Below, piece by piece: positions 27,403 to 38,242 of a DNA stretch of 64,000 bases. Source of the stretch: Moraxella caprae DSM 19149 (GTDB lineage: Bacteria; Pseudomonadota; Gammaproteobacteria; Pseudomonadales; Moraxellaceae); NCBI RefSeq assembly GCF_000426885.1, contig NZ_AUGF01000009.1, positions 33,223 through 97,222 of the forward strand, given 5' to 3'. Positions within the stretch are counted from its first letter, which is position 1, and the number at the start of each line of letters is the position of its first letter. The notes beneath the pieces are model-generated. The model saw nothing but the letters and a program-made list of their open reading frames with translations, had not been told where the DNA came from and searched no databases. A program made the position numbers and the translations under genes.

Positions 27403-28847
27403 ATGACCACGCCCATTTATACCGCCAAAGCCGTCAAAGACTGGGAGAATCGCTGGTTTAAAGATGGTAACAGCTCGTTTGGTCTGATGAAACAGGCAAG
27501 TCTTGCGTTATGTTTACATATCATTGATTTTATCCATAAAAACAACATCGCCCAAGCTGACATCATCGCATGGTGTGGCGTAGGCAACAATGGTGGGGAT
27601 GGCTATCTGACGGCAAAATATCTGGCAGAGAGACTGGATAATAAGCATTTTAACGTACAAATCATCGCCCCAAACCCACCAAAAAGTGCGGACGCTGTCC
27701 GTGCTAGGTCGCCATGTACAGGCATGCCAATGTGTGATGATGTGGGCGGTGTCATTCGCAAATTTGAAAAAGTGATACATCTGGCGCGTTGTTTGGCAAT
27801 GGGCTAGACAGAGAGTTTGACAAAGCATATCAAGACATCATTCACGCCTTTAATGCTCAAACAGGCACTAAAATCGCCCTTGACATGCCAAGCGGTCTGC
27901 ACCCTGATAGGGGTATTCCCATGCCTGTGTGTGCGGACGTAGACATGACCTTGTGCGTGATGGGGCTAAAAATGGGGCTGTTTGTCGGGGTGGCAAAGGA
28001 TTTTGTTGGAAAAGTCATCAATCTGCCCTTGATACCGCCTGATGATGAGCTGTCGGCGGTGGCGTATTTGTCGGATAAACCCAAAATACCCACACGCCAA
28101 AGTACCGCCCACAAAGGCGACTTTGACACGGTGGCGGTCGTGGGCGGTCATCGGTGTATGGGTGGGGCGGTCATCATGGCAAGCCAAATGGCGATGAGTA
28201 TGGGGGCAGGGCGAGTTACGGCGGTTTGCCATACCACGCACCACAATGCCATGCTGACACGCTCGCCCAATGTCATGGTGGCGGACATTGGTGAGATGAG
28301 TGCAGAGGGCTTGGTGGGGTTTGACCGTGTGGCGTTTGGCATGGGGCTTGGGCGTGATGCGTGGGCAGAGATGATTTTTGATAAAGTCATGGATGGGGTA
28401 GCTCATCACGCCTTTGATAGGGTGGTGCTGGACGCTGATGCGTTGTACTTTTTGGCAAAAAATCCATGCAAACTGCCCGATCATGTCATCTGTACGCCCC
28501 ATTCGGCAGAGTCGGCACGTCTGCTGGGTGTGAGTGTGGCGGATGTGGATAATGACAAGCTGGGTACGCTGTACCGTTTGCATGAGTGGTATGGTGGGCA
28601 ATGGGTCATCAAAGGGGCAAATACTTTAAGCTTTGATGGTATAAGGGTGCAAGTTTGCCCATTTGGTAATGCCTTTATGGCAACCGCAGGCATGGGGGAT
28701 GTACTGGCGGGTATGCTTGTTGGGACGGATATGAGTGTGCATGACGTGGTGGCGTGGCACGCTATTTTGGGCGATAGGCTTGCTGACGGGGCGATGTTTG
28801 GCATTCATGCGTGCGACATGGCAGGCGTGGCAGGCGAGATGGCTTGA
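27403..28847 (+). pseudogene. nnr: Bifunctional NAD(P)H-hydrate epimerase/dehydratase, frameshifted
   Basis: The first 27403-27807 frame carries the epimerase core, with AWCGVGNNGGDGYLTAKYL, and stops early. The second frame continues from about 27789 with FGNGLDREFD (the conserved DALFGTGL region), then the ADP/ATP-dependent dehydratase: VVGGHRCMGGAVIMASQ, MGAGRVTAV, VLDADAL, CTPH, NAFMATAGMGDVLAGMLVG. Adding one base after CTGG at 27781-27784 joins them into about 481 residues, the normal length for Nnr. So a one-base deletion splits the gene. It is either a real pseudogene or a sequencing error. Confidence 0.88.
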
Positions 28848-28906
28848 AAATCAGACAGGGAAAAATAGATAAAAAAGTCAAGGTTTCACAGACAGGATAA
28901 AGCAAA

Positions 28907-29011
28907 TATAGTCTGCCAACTTTGAAATAATACTGCGTCAAACTCGCTCGTAGTACTACTTGTACAACTTCGCTTGTTTTCCTTGTCTTATTTCAAATTT
29001 GTTTGGCTATA
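28907..29011. mobile_element. Correia-repeat-like 105 bp element
   Basis: The ends TATAGTCTGCCAAC and TATAGCCAAACAAA (opposite strands) are imperfect inverted repeats with TA borders. Read on the minus strand, the interior has AAGACAAGG, GCGAAGTTGTACAAGTAGTAC and ACGAGCGAG. This follows the order of neisserial Correia elements (TATAG end, GACAAGGCGACGAAG, GTACAAATAGTAC) without being identical. No coding capacity. Confidence 0.75.
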
Positions 29012-29343
29012 TCATCAAAAAATTGGCAAGTGATTGTTTTTACTTGTCATTTTTTATGGCTAAAATTTGCCAAAAATTTATCCCCAAAAGCTGTGGATAA
29101 GCCTGTGGATAACTTTGTAATTTTATGTGAAAATGCTGTAATGATGGGCGATGACGGTTAATTGATTGAAATTTATACATAATTTTATAAAAAAATAATC
29201 CATTTAAAATCAATAACTTATAAGTATGAGTTTGCTTAGATTTTGATAGATTGGACATTTATCGTAAAATGTTTCACGCACCATCAAGAATAAAACACCC
29301 TGTGGATAAGTGTGAATTTTTGGCATTTACCAAAGATTTGACC

Positions 29344-29377
29344 AAAAAAAATCCTGCCATAACGACAGGATTTTTTT
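29344..29377 (-). terminator. Terminator after groEL
   Basis: The stem AAAAATCCTG/CAGGATTTTTT with a nine-base loop has T-runs in both directions, 29 bp after the groEL stop. Confidence 0.9.
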
Positions 29378-29405
29378 GGATAGCCAGTAACTGATAGCTA
29401 GGTGA

Positions 29406-31067
<1,662 letters not shown>

Positions 31068-31097
31068 TTAATTTGCGATTGATTTTGGGTTTTCAAA

Positions 31098-31400
31098 TTA
31101 TTCCAAAACACCCAATACGTCAGATTCTTTCATAATCAGCAACTCTTCGCCGTCCACTTTGACGGTTTGACCTGCGTATTGACCAAATAGCACTTTGTCG
31201 CCCACTTTAACATCTAGGGGACGTACGCCACTTGAAAATAGGCTAACGTTGTCCACAAGCTGACCGTTACCCACGGCAATCACTTCGCCTTGTTGGGGTT
31301 TTTCTTGGGCAGAACCAGGGAGCAGGATACCGCCTGCGGTTTTTTGCTCTTCTTCGGTACGGCGAACGACAATACGATCGTGTAAAGGACGAATTGACAT
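31098..31400 (-). CDS. groES: 10 kDa co-chaperonin GroES
   Basis: The 100-residue co-chaperonin caps GroEL. It has the N-terminal [14 protein letters not shown], the mobile loop [20 protein letters not shown], and [24 protein letters not shown] 31400 has GGAGAAATCTT in front. A longer upstream frame crosses the promoter and is rejected. Confidence 0.99.
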   Translation of the reverse strand: MSIRPLHDRIVVRRTEEEQKTAGGILLPGSAQEKPQQGEVIAVGNGQLVDNVSLFSSGVRPLDVKVGDKVLFGQYAGQTVKVDGEELLIMKESDVLGVLE

Positions 31401-31447
31401 AAGATTTCTCCAAATTATTTTAAACTTACCGTAAAACGGATTAGCCC

Positions 31448-31478
31448 AAAAATGGCGGTTACTTAAAAATTTTTCAAG
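31448..31478 (-). promoter_or_regulatory. Predicted sigma32 (heat-shock) promoter of groES-groEL
   Basis: On the minus strand CTTGAAA (31478-31472) is followed after 13 bases by CCGCCATTT (31458-31450). The consensus is CTTGAAA, 13-17 bases, CCCCATnT. It lies about 50 bp upstream of the groES ATG and 22 bp after the stop codon of the preceding hydrolase gene, so it gives groESL its own heat-shock start. Confidence 0.8.
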
Positions 31479-31500
31479 GGGCAAAATTAAAATTTTTTCA

Positions 31501-32976
31501 TCACGGCTTGGCACAAAACAAAAGTTTATCACCAAAATCGCTCTTGGGGTCAAGCAAATAACGGCTGACATAGTCGTCCACACAAGCGTTTGTGCCAAAT
31601 AAGCTCACCGTATGCCCATATTGTCCTGATAGCACGATCAAAGGGTCGTCAAACTTTTTTGCCATCGTCATTGCGTTGGGCAGTGGGGTGGCAAGGTCGT
31701 ATTCATAAGAGACAAAAAGTAAGTTGGGTGTGTCATCATTGACCAAGTTTTCATTTAAATCGTCCGTTGCCGTCCACTGCCAATAATAGCAAGAATCTAG
31801 ATATTCATCGTCAGGACGAGTTTTGTAATTGTCAAATTGGCTTTGGTTGTCAATGGCTTTGGCGGATTTGATGTAATCGTCTTTGTCAAGTTTGGGGGCA
31901 GAGTCAGCACAGTTGATGATGGATAAAGCGTCCGAGCTAAAACTTTTTTCGCCAATTTTGGCAATTAGTTTTTCAAAGTCATAAGTGTCGGTGTTGCCCT
32001 GTATTAGCTCATCAAACATTTGGTGCATTGTTTGCCAAGCACTCTCATCGTTCATACTCTCGCCAAAAACGCCTATCAGTGCCTTTTGGTCAATGACTTT
32101 GCCGTCTTTGTCTTTTAAATCTTTTTGGGCGATGGTGTTTAAGGTGTCCAAAAAGGCTTGGTTTGGCTCTTTATTTTTGTCAAAGACACAAGGGGCTTGG
32201 CAGGACTTCATAAAACCATCAAAGGCGATTTGGGCGTGTTTTTGCTGGTTAAACAAAATAGTCTCCAAATCCTCCGCCGTATCCACCACACCATCTGCCA
32301 CGCCTGCTCTTAGGGCTTTGGGATAATGTTCGGCATATTTGGCAACCAGTTTTGTGCCATAAGAGTAGCCAACCATTGACCAAGTGTCGTTTTGTAATGC
32401 TTGACGGATACTGTCCAAATCCATCACCACTTCTTTTGAGCTGACAAAAGGCAAAATGTCCGTCCCTGTATGCTGTATGCAAGCGTCCATATAGGCTTTG
32501 GCATTGCCCTCTTCTTCTACCCCACCGCAGTCAATGGCAGGGGTGGAGGGCTTAACCCCTCGTGGGGCATAGCCTAAGATATGAAAACGCTCTTTGATGG
32601 CTTGACTGTATTCATCAGACCCCATTGTTGTACTCATATCAAGGCTATGACCGCCCGGCCCTCCGCTTAGTAAGAGCAAATCGCCAATAATGTCATCGCC
32701 TGTGGCTGGCAGGCGTGTCAAGGGAATCACAAAGTGCTTGCCGTCAGGCTTGACATAATCCACAGGCACAGACAAAGTGGCACATTGTAAACTGGTGGGT
32801 GGCGGTAGGATAAACCACGACCAGTAGGCAGGGCGGTAGCAAGAATGCCAAGTGATGTCGCCTTGTTTGGTAGACCCACTGATAAGGTATAAATAAAAGC
32901 ACAGTAAAATGGCGATAAGTGCGACGATAAAAATAGTGATATATTTTAAAAATGATTTTAATAATTTTAAAGTCAT
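31501..32976 (-). CDS. Membrane-anchored alpha/beta hydrolase (TAP-like)
   Basis: The 491-residue protein has a hydrophobic N-terminal anchor (about residues 10-35), then an alpha/beta hydrolase fold. The oxyanion region is [11 protein letters not shown], the nucleophile elbow GYSYGTKLV, and the C-terminal TAP-like region has a histidine in [11 protein letters not shown]. Usual DxRGxG is replaced by GYAPRGV. Relatives cleave N-terminal peptides or esters. A Cys-containing region (CQAPCVFD) is present. The substrate is unknown. Confidence 0.85.
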   Translation of the reverse strand: MTLKLLKSFLKYITIFIVALIAILLCFYLYLISGSTKQGDITWHSCYRPAYWSWFILPPPTSLQCATLSVPVDYVKPDGKHFVIPLTRLPATGDDIIGDLLLLSGGPGGHSLDMSTTMGSDEYSQAIKERFHILGYAPRGVKPSTPAIDCGGVEEEGNAKAYMDACIQHTGTDILPFVSSKEVVMDLDSIRQALQNDTWSMVGYSYGTKLVAKYAEHYPKALRAGVADGVVDTAEDLETILFNQQKHAQIAFDGFMKSCQAPCVFDKNKEPNQAFLDTLNTIAQKDLKDKDGKVIDQKALIGVFGESMNDESAWQTMHQMFDELIQGNTDTYDFEKLIAKIGEKSFSSDALSIINCADSAPKLDKDDYIKSAKAIDNQSQFDNYKTRPDDEYLDSCYYWQWTATDDLNENLVNDDTPNLLFVSYEYDLATPLPNAMTMAKKFDDPLIVLSGQYGHTVSLFGTNACVDDYVSRYLLDPKSDFGDKLLFCAKP

Positions 32977-33204
32977 ACAAAACCCACAAACTAACAAAAT
33001 TTTAAAAGTTATATGATAACATAAAATGTAACAAAATATGCATAATGATTAGTTTGCTTTATGATAATGGCAAATAAAATATGGTTTGAGAAATTTTTCT
33101 CACAAAATGCTACAAATCATCACGCCATCGCCCTTGTAATTGTAACAAAAAATGTCAATAATAAGCCCATGTTTTAAATTAATTTGCAAAGCAAGAGAGT
33201 GATT

Positions 33205-33900
33205 ATGTCTGTATTAAATAAATTTTTCAAAACTGCCACTGTTGCCACAGGCATTGCCATGGGGGCGACACTATCTGCCAATGCGACGGATTTATCGGGC
33301 TTTTCTGCCACTTATGCGGTCAAAGTAGATGGCAGAAATGGCACGGCAACACGCACTTTGACCAAAAATGGCAATAATTACAGCTACAACGTCAAAGCCA
33401 GTGCCGCAGGCGTGGCAAGCGTGAACCAATCGGCAAATTTTAGCTTATCTAATGGCAGAATTGTGCCGTCTAGCTCCAATATGTCAGTTAAAGTGCTGGG
33501 TGTGGGGCGTACTCATAATATCAAGTTTAATAACTCTGTCAAATCGGTGGTTAGTACTTATAAGGGTAAATCCACCACCTTAAAAATGAACGGACAAGCC
33601 TATGATGATTTGAGTCTAGAAGCTCAAATCCGTCAAGAGCTGATTAACGATAAGTTTAGCGGTAATTATCATTTGGTTAAGAAAAATGAAATAGAAGCCA
33701 CCAAATTTAGACATTCGGGCAGTAGCAAAATCACCGTCCCTGCGGGTACTTATGACGCCATTCGCATTGACCGTGTGCATGATGACAAAGGGCGTGCCAC
33801 GAGCTTTTGGCTTGCCCCAAGCCTAAATTATCTACCTATCAAAGTCAGCCAAACCAATGACGGCAAAGTCATTAGCATGGAATTGACTAAGGTGAATTAA
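33205..33900 (+). CDS. Secreted DUF3108 protein
   Basis: The 231-residue protein starts at ATG 33205 with AAGAGAG upstream. The signal ends at about residue 29 (LSANA). The rest is beta-rich: FSATYAVKVDGRNGTATRTL, SYNVKASAAGVASVNQSANF and VPAGTYDAIRIDRV, with PIKVSQTNDGKVISMEL at the end. This matches the DUF3108 group of periplasmic or surface proteins of unknown function. It precedes pyrH with a terminator between. Confidence 0.85.
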   Translation: MSVLNKFFKTATVATGIAMGATLSANATDLSGFSATYAVKVDGRNGTATRTLTKNGNNYSYNVKASAAGVASVNQSANFSLSNGRIVPSSSNMSVKVLGVGRTHNIKFNNSVKSVVSTYKGKSTTLKMNGQAYDDLSLEAQIRQELINDKFSGNYHLVKKNEIEATKFRHSGSSKITVPAGTYDAIRIDRVHDDKGRATSFWLAPSLNYLPIKVSQTNDGKVISMELTKVN

Positions 33901-33927
33901 TAGGTAAATCAAAGACAAATTTAAAAA

Positions 33928-33959
33928 TAAAAAGGCGGACAAGGTTTCGCCCTTTTTAA
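33928..33959 (+). terminator. Terminator between the DUF3108 gene and pyrH
   Basis: A GGCG/CGCC stem flanked by an A-run and CTTTTTAA lies about 30 bp after the stop codon. Confidence 0.75.
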
Positions 33960-34025
33960 TTTTACAATATTTGGCAAAATGTGATAAAATTACTTAATTT
34001 GTATTTAAATTATAACAGGTGTGCC

Positions 34026-34769
34026 ATGTCAGACATTAACAACCCCAACGACAAAAATCCAAAATTCTCTCGTATCCTACTAAAACTCTCAGGCGAAGCC
34101 CTAGCAGGGGGTAAGGACATGGGTATTGATGCGTCCATTCTTGACCAGATGAGCCTGTCTATCGCTCATTTGCGTGGGCTTGGCGTGCAAGTGGGGATTG
34201 TCGTTGGGGGTGGTAATTTGTATCGTGGTAGCACCCTACAAAAAGAAGGGCTTGTCGGGCGTGTTACAGGCGACCAAATGGGCATGCTTGCCACCGTGAT
34301 GAATGGTCTTGCCATGCGTGATGCCCTAGTCCGCCGTAACATCAAATGCCGTCTCATGTCCGCTCTTAACATAGCCACCATTGGCGAGCCGTATTCTAGC
34401 CGTGAAGCCATTCGCCACCTAAATAATGGCGAGGTGTGTATTTTTGTGGCAGGTACGGGCAATCCGTTTTTTACCACCGATACGGCGGCGTGCTTGCGTG
34501 GGATTGAGATTGAAGCGGGGTTGATTTTAAAAGCGACCAAAGTGGACGGTGTGTACGACAAAGACCCAAGCGTTCATGCCGATGCGGTTAAATACGACAG
34601 CCTAACCTTTGACAAAGCCTTAGAAGACAAATTGGGCGTGATGGACTTAACTGCCATTGCCCTATGCCGTGAACACAACGTGCCGTTGCAGGTGTTTGAC
34701 ATGAACAAACCCAATGCTCTATTAAATGTCGTCATGGGCGAAAAAGAAGGTACACGAGTGTATCATTAA
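34026..34769 (+). CDS. pyrH: UMP kinase
   Basis: The 247-residue kinase phosphorylates UMP to UDP. It shows [11 protein letters not shown] (ATP/phosphate site), [48 protein letters not shown] and [13 protein letters not shown], all family motifs. Start ATG 34026 is chosen because MSDINN precedes the conserved core at the usual distance. It leads the envelope cluster, but rpsB-tsf, common upstream neighbours, are not here. Confidence 0.98.
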   Translation: MSDINNPNDKNPKFSRILLKLSGEALAGGKDMGIDASILDQMSLSIAHLRGLGVQVGIVVGGGNLYRGSTLQKEGLVGRVTGDQMGMLATVMNGLAMRDALVRRNIKCRLMSALNIATIGEPYSSREAIRHLNNGEVCIFVAGTGNPFFTTDTAACLRGIEIEAGLILKATKVDGVYDKDPSVHADAVKYDSLTFDKALEDKLGVMDLTAIALCREHNVPLQVFDMNKPNALLNVVMGEKEGTRVYH

Positions 34770-34906
34770 TTCAATTTTTATTGAATTTAAAATCAACTTT
34801 AAAAAGTGTTAAATCTTGCTTATCATACCGATTGGTAGGGGTGAATCATATTCACCTTGATTTAACAAAATCAATGTTTAGCAAATATTGTAAATAGGAA
34901 ACCCTT

Positions 34907-35461
34907 ATGATTAACCAAATCAAAACAGACGGCAAAGCCCGTATGGAAAAATCGCTTGAAGCTCTAGAAAGTGCGTTTGCCAAACTGCGTACAGGACGGG
35001 CTCACCCTGGTATCTTGTCAAGCGTCATGGTCAGCTACTATGGCTCGGACATGCCCCTAAACCAAGTGGCAAGCGTGAACGTAGAAGACAGTCGTACTCT
35101 GCTTGTACAGCCCTTTGACCGCTCTATGGTGCAAGCGGTGGATAAGGCAATTCGTGAAGCGGATTTGGGGCTTAACCCCATGACCGCAGACGTAATTCGT
35201 GTGCCAATGCCTGCCTTGACCGAAGAGACTCGTAAGGATATGCAAAAATTGGCTCGCTCTGATGCCGAGTCTGCCCGTGTGTCGGTGCGTAATATCCGCC
35301 GTGATATGCTAGGCGACATCAAAAAATTGGTCAAAGACAAAGAAGCCAGCGAAGATGACGAACGCCGTGCCGAGACCGACATTCAAAAGCTGACCGATGA
35401 CTTTATTAAAGCGATTGACACTCGCCTTGCCAAAAAAGAAAGCGAGCTTATGGAAGTCTAA
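34907..35461 (+). CDS. frr: Ribosome recycling factor
   Basis: The 184-residue factor splits post-termination ribosomes with EF-G. Motifs are [52 protein letters not shown] and [12 protein letters not shown], the full-length helical bundle. It follows pyrH as usual. Confidence 0.98.
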   Translation: MINQIKTDGKARMEKSLEALESAFAKLRTGRAHPGILSSVMVSYYGSDMPLNQVASVNVEDSRTLLVQPFDRSMVQAVDKAIREADLGLNPMTADVIRVPMPALTEETRKDMQKLARSDAESARVSVRNIRRDMLGDIKKLVKDKEASEDDERRAETDIQKLTDDFIKAIDTRLAKKESELMEV

Positions 35462-35473
35462 GTTATATCTTTT

Positions 35474-35679
35474 TAGGGCGTGCTGAACTTTTGTATTTGC
35501 AATGAAAAATAGGGGAAATCGCACGTTTTTCAAGGAAAAGTCCGCAGTTGATATTAAAATATCAACAAGGATTTTGACGATGAAAAACAAGATTTAGCCA
35601 TTTTTCATGCAAAAACAGTGTTTTATCTCTAAAATATTTTAAAACGTTAAATTGTGTTGCAAAGGTTCAGCATGCCCTA
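35474..35679. mobile_element. TAGGGCGTGC-ended MITE, 206 bp reference copy
   Basis: The ends TAGGGCGTGCTGAAC and GTTCAGCATGCCCTA are inverted repeats (one mismatch) bordered by TA. The interior has TTTGCAATGAAAAAT, TCGCACGTTTTTCAAGG, a TTGATATT/AATATCAA hairpin and GATGAAAAACAAGATTTAGCCATTTTTCAT. It is inserted between frr and uppS, 13 bp after the frr stop, and followed directly by a hairpin at 35681. Confidence 0.88.
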
Positions 35680-35680
35680 T

Positions 35681-35703
35681 ATAGGGCGAGCCATTCGCCC
35701 TAT
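35681..35703. repeat. 23 bp palindrome
   Basis: ATAGGGCGAG and its complement around CCA form a hairpin directly after the MITE. No T-run follows, so it is more likely a repeat than a terminator. Confidence 0.7.
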
Positions 35704-35740
35704 TTGTATCATTTATCATTGACAAATCCGCCTATCTATC

Positions 35741-36490
35741 ATGCCAAACGCCCCATTACCCCCCATTTTAAGCCTACCCCAACACATCGCCATTATCATG
35801 GACGGTAACAACCGCTATGGCAAGGCTCACGCTTTGCAGGCAGGGGCAGGGCATATCAAGGGCAAAGACGCACTCGACCCCATTGTGGAGTATTGTTTGG
35901 CACGGGGCGTTAAGGTTTTGACGGTGTTTGCCTTTTCGTCTGAAAACTGGGCAAGACCACAGGCGGAAGTGGATTTGCTTATGCGACTACTTGAAAGCAC
36001 CATTCATGAGCAAATGCCCCGCATGAACAAATACCAAATTCGCCTAAGATTTATCGGCGACAGGTCAATGCTAAATTCCGACCTGCAAGCCCTTATGACA
36101 GACGCAGAAAATAAGACCGCCCATTTTGACAAAATGACGCTTGTCATCGCAATCAGCTATGGCGGACAATGGGACATCGCTCAGGCGTGCCAAAAATTAG
36201 CCATGCAGGTGCAAAAAGGCGAGCTTGCCCCAAGCGACATAAATGCACGCCTTATCGGACAAAATGTAGAACTTGCCGATTTGCCTGATGTGGATATGCT
36301 CATTCGTACAGGGGGCGAGTGGCGTATTTCTAACTTTTTGCTGTGGCAGTCGGCTTATGCCGAGCTGTTTTTTACCAAAACTTTATGGCCCGACTTTACG
36401 CCTGATGAACTTGGAGAGATGATGGCGGAATTTGGCAATCGTGAACGGCGGTTTGGTAAAACCAGTGAGCAGGTGCAAAACGAAAGTTAA
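35741..36490 (+). CDS. uppS: Undecaprenyl diphosphate synthase
   Basis: The 249-residue cis-prenyltransferase makes the C55 carrier for cell-wall and LOS synthesis. It has HIAIIMDGNNRYGKA (catalytic Asp), FAFSSENWARP, and RTGGEWRISNFLLWQSAYAELFFT. The first motif reads GNNRYGK where E. coli has GNGRWAK. This variant may be normal for the lineage. It is separated from cdsA by two small membrane genes. Confidence 0.96.
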   Translation: MPNAPLPPILSLPQHIAIIMDGNNRYGKAHALQAGAGHIKGKDALDPIVEYCLARGVKVLTVFAFSSENWARPQAEVDLLMRLLESTIHEQMPRMNKYQIRLRFIGDRSMLNSDLQALMTDAENKTAHFDKMTLVIAISYGGQWDIAQACQKLAMQVQKGELAPSDINARLIGQNVELADLPDVDMLIRTGGEWRISNFLLWQSAYAELFFTKTLWPDFTPDELGEMMAEFGNRERRFGKTSEQVQNES

Positions 36491-36580
36491 GGATTGATTT
36501 TAATACGCCATTTAAAAAAATAGTGAGTTGATGTCAAATGAAATAGAACAACTTGTTTTAATATTTTAAGTAATAGAAAA

Positions 36581-36874
36581 ATGAAAAACCTATTTAAATA
36601 CGACTTTTTGGATAAAAATAAAGGCGTTCAATCGGCATTTTTTAGCGTGTCATTTTGTGTATTTATTGCCATTCCAAAATATAACACATTGTTTATTATT
36701 GTCTTGGGTGTGATTTGGGCGGTTTTGTTATTTGGTATTTATGCCTTTCTTGATAAATGGCTTGCTAAACAAAATTTTAATCAAAATCAATTAAGTATTT
36801 TTAATAAAATAGGTTGGATTATTTATATTATCAGCTTGATGGTGGCGGGTTATTTGGTCATTTGGCAAGATTGA
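36581..36874 (+). CDS. Small membrane protein between uppS and cdsA
   Basis: The 97-residue AT-rich gene encodes three hydrophobic segments (about residues 18-32, 35-55 and 75-93) with a polar linker containing FNQNQLSIFNK. No family is recognised. A palindrome of the 17 bp family begins 22 bp after its stop codon. In composition it is unlike the surrounding conserved genes and looks like an accessory insert. Confidence 0.6.
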   Translation: MKNLFKYDFLDKNKGVQSAFFSVSFCVFIAIPKYNTLFIIVLGVIWAVLLFGIYAFLDKWLAKQNFNQNQLSIFNKIGWIIYIISLMVAGYLVIWQD

Positions 36875-36895
36875 TAAATCATTCATTGGGCATAA

Positions 36896-36912
36896 GGTGC
36901 GTATCACGCACC
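36896..36912. repeat. 17 bp palindrome, copy 5
   Basis: GGTGCGTATCACGCACC lies between the two small membrane genes. Confidence 0.85.
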
Positions 36913-36952
36913 ATTGAGTGAAGTGATAAAGTTGAATTAAAAGGAAGTTTGT

Positions 36953-37291
36953 ATGAATGAATTGCAAAAAACTTACCGTTATTTATTTAAATTACCCATT
37001 AGTGTGCCGTTAATTGTTTTGTTTGTGATGATAATGGCAATGGATAAAATGGTATTGGTAATGCTATTAAGAAAAGAAGGGGCGATTTGGATTTCTGTGA
37101 CGTTATTGATTGTTTTGGCTTGTGAATTTATTTTTAAAAAAGTGGTAAAATTTTATTGTACCAATGGACAATTTTCAAACGAGCAATTAGAAAGTGCCAA
37201 CCAAAAGGCAAAATGGGTGGTTTATTTTTCTATTGTGGCATTAGTGTTTTCGTTATTTTATATGCGTTATTTGATAAAAATCGTGGTTTGA
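36953..37291 (+). CDS. Second small membrane protein between uppS and cdsA
   Basis: The 112-residue AT-rich gene has AAAAGGAAG 8 bases before the ATG. It encodes three hydrophobic segments (about 15-38, 43-60 and 88-108) with a polar stretch (CTNGQFSNEQLESANQK) before the last. The architecture resembles the preceding small gene: two helices, a polar linker with NQ/NE-rich residues, then a third helix. They may be distant paralogues. Two palindromes follow. Confidence 0.62.
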   Translation: MNELQKTYRYLFKLPISVPLIVLFVMIMAMDKMVLVMLLRKEGAIWISVTLLIVLACEFIFKKVVKFYCTNGQFSNEQLESANQKAKWVVYFSIVALVFSLFYMRYLIKIVV

Positions 37292-37304
37292 GTTTTAAGT
37301 ATAA

Positions 37305-37321
37305 GGTGCATATCACGCACC
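37305..37321. repeat. 17 bp palindrome, copy 6
   Basis: GGTGCATATCACGCACC begins 14 bp after the stop codon of the small membrane gene, and pairs with another copy 23 bp further on. Confidence 0.85.
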
Positions 37322-37344
37322 ATTTAAAGCACAATACCAATAGC

Positions 37345-37361
37345 GGTGTGTAATATGCACC
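37345..37361. repeat. 17 bp palindrome, copy 7
   Basis: GGTGTGTAATATGCACC. Together with copy 6 it brackets 23 bp of AT-rich sequence, a REP-doublet-like arrangement upstream of cdsA. Confidence 0.82.
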
Positions 37362-37411
37362 TTTACGAGTGTTATATTATTTTTGAGATTATTAAAACTG
37401 GAAACCCTTAA

Positions 37412-38242
37412 ATGTGGCAACGAATTAAAACCGCAATCATCCTAGTCATTATCGTGGGCGTGGCGATGTTCGCCAGTCGTCAGCCCTTTTTGTTTTTGCC
37501 ACTTTTGACGGTCGGTACGCTCATTGCGTCCCATGAGTGGACAAAACTCATGCCAAAACGCAAACAGCCTGCTCAGTTTATTGCTCTCATGCTTGTGGTT
37601 ACGCTTGTCAGTATTTTTGTGCCTGTCTCTTGGGTAGTGTGGTGGGTGTTGTCCTTTGGGATATGGCTTATGGCAACCAAATGGGTGCTGGTTTATCCTG
37701 CCCAAGAAAAATGGTACGGCAAACGCTTGTTTTTTATGGGGATTGTCATCTTGACCGCCAGCATTACCGCCATGTATAGTCTATGGCAAGTGTCGCCTTG
37801 GTGGCTCATGTATGTGTTTCTTTTGGTGTGGTGTGCCGATAGTGGGGCGTATTTTGTCGGGCGTAAACTTGGCAAACGCAAACTTGCCCCCAACGTCTCG
37901 CCCAACAAATCCATAGAAGGGCTGATTGGCGGTATCATCACGGCAAGTCTTGTGGCGGTGGGCGTGGGCTTTGGGTTAAAACTTGACACGGTGGCACTTG
38001 TTGCCTTTTTGGGTTTATCGGGCTTGACAGTACTGGCAAGTGTGCTTGGCGATTTGTTTGAATCCATGCTAAAACGCCGAGCTGGGATTAAGGACTCTGG
38101 CACCATTCTACCAGGGCATGGCGGTGTGCTTGACCGCATTGATAGTTTGCTGTCGGCAGCGCCTGTGTTTGCTCTTGGGGTCTTGGTGCTGGTGTATTTG
38201 GGTGTATTGCCTGCTCTTGGCGACTTAAAGGGGCTTTTGTGA
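37412..38242 (+). CDS. cdsA: Phosphatidate cytidylyltransferase
   Basis: The 276-residue inner-membrane enzyme makes CDP-diacylglycerol for all phospholipids. About seven hydrophobic segments precede the C-terminal signature, which reads SMLKRRAGIKDSG then PGHGGVLDRIDS. Its stop overlaps the dxr start (GTGATGA), so translation is coupled. Confidence 0.97.
   Translation: MWQRIKTAIILVIIVGVAMFASRQPFLFLPLLTVGTLIASHEWTKLMPKRKQPAQFIALMLVVTLVSIFVPVSWVVWWVLSFGIWLMATKWVLVYPAQEKWYGKRLFFMGIVILTASITAMYSLWQVSPWWLMYVFLLVWCADSGAYFVGRKLGKRKLAPNVSPNKSIEGLIGGIITASLVAVGVGFGLKLDTVALVAFLGLSGLTVLASVLGDLFESMLKRRAGIKDSGTILPGHGGVLDRIDSLLSAAPVFALGVLVLVYLGVLPALGDLKGLL

Larger units (their letters stand above)
28848..29405. 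other. Intergenic stretch between nnr and groEL (convergent)
   Basis: It contains a Correia-like element (28907-29011), about 330 bp of AT-rich sequence including three TGTGGATAA motifs (near 29090, 29105 and 29302), and the groEL terminator. No RNA gene or ORF is supported. The TGTGGATAA motifs resemble DnaA boxes but are scattered and not next to dnaA/dnaN. Confidence 0.5.

Noticed and set aside
29040..29258. A 72-codon minus-strand frame upstream of the groEL terminator
   Set aside because: Low-complexity AT-rich sequence with no ribosome binding site or hydrophobic pattern.
29090..29310. Replication origin suggested by TGTGGATAA motifs
   Set aside because: Only three scattered motifs are seen; there is no dnaA, dnaN or gidA near and no AT-rich 13-mer array that I can support.
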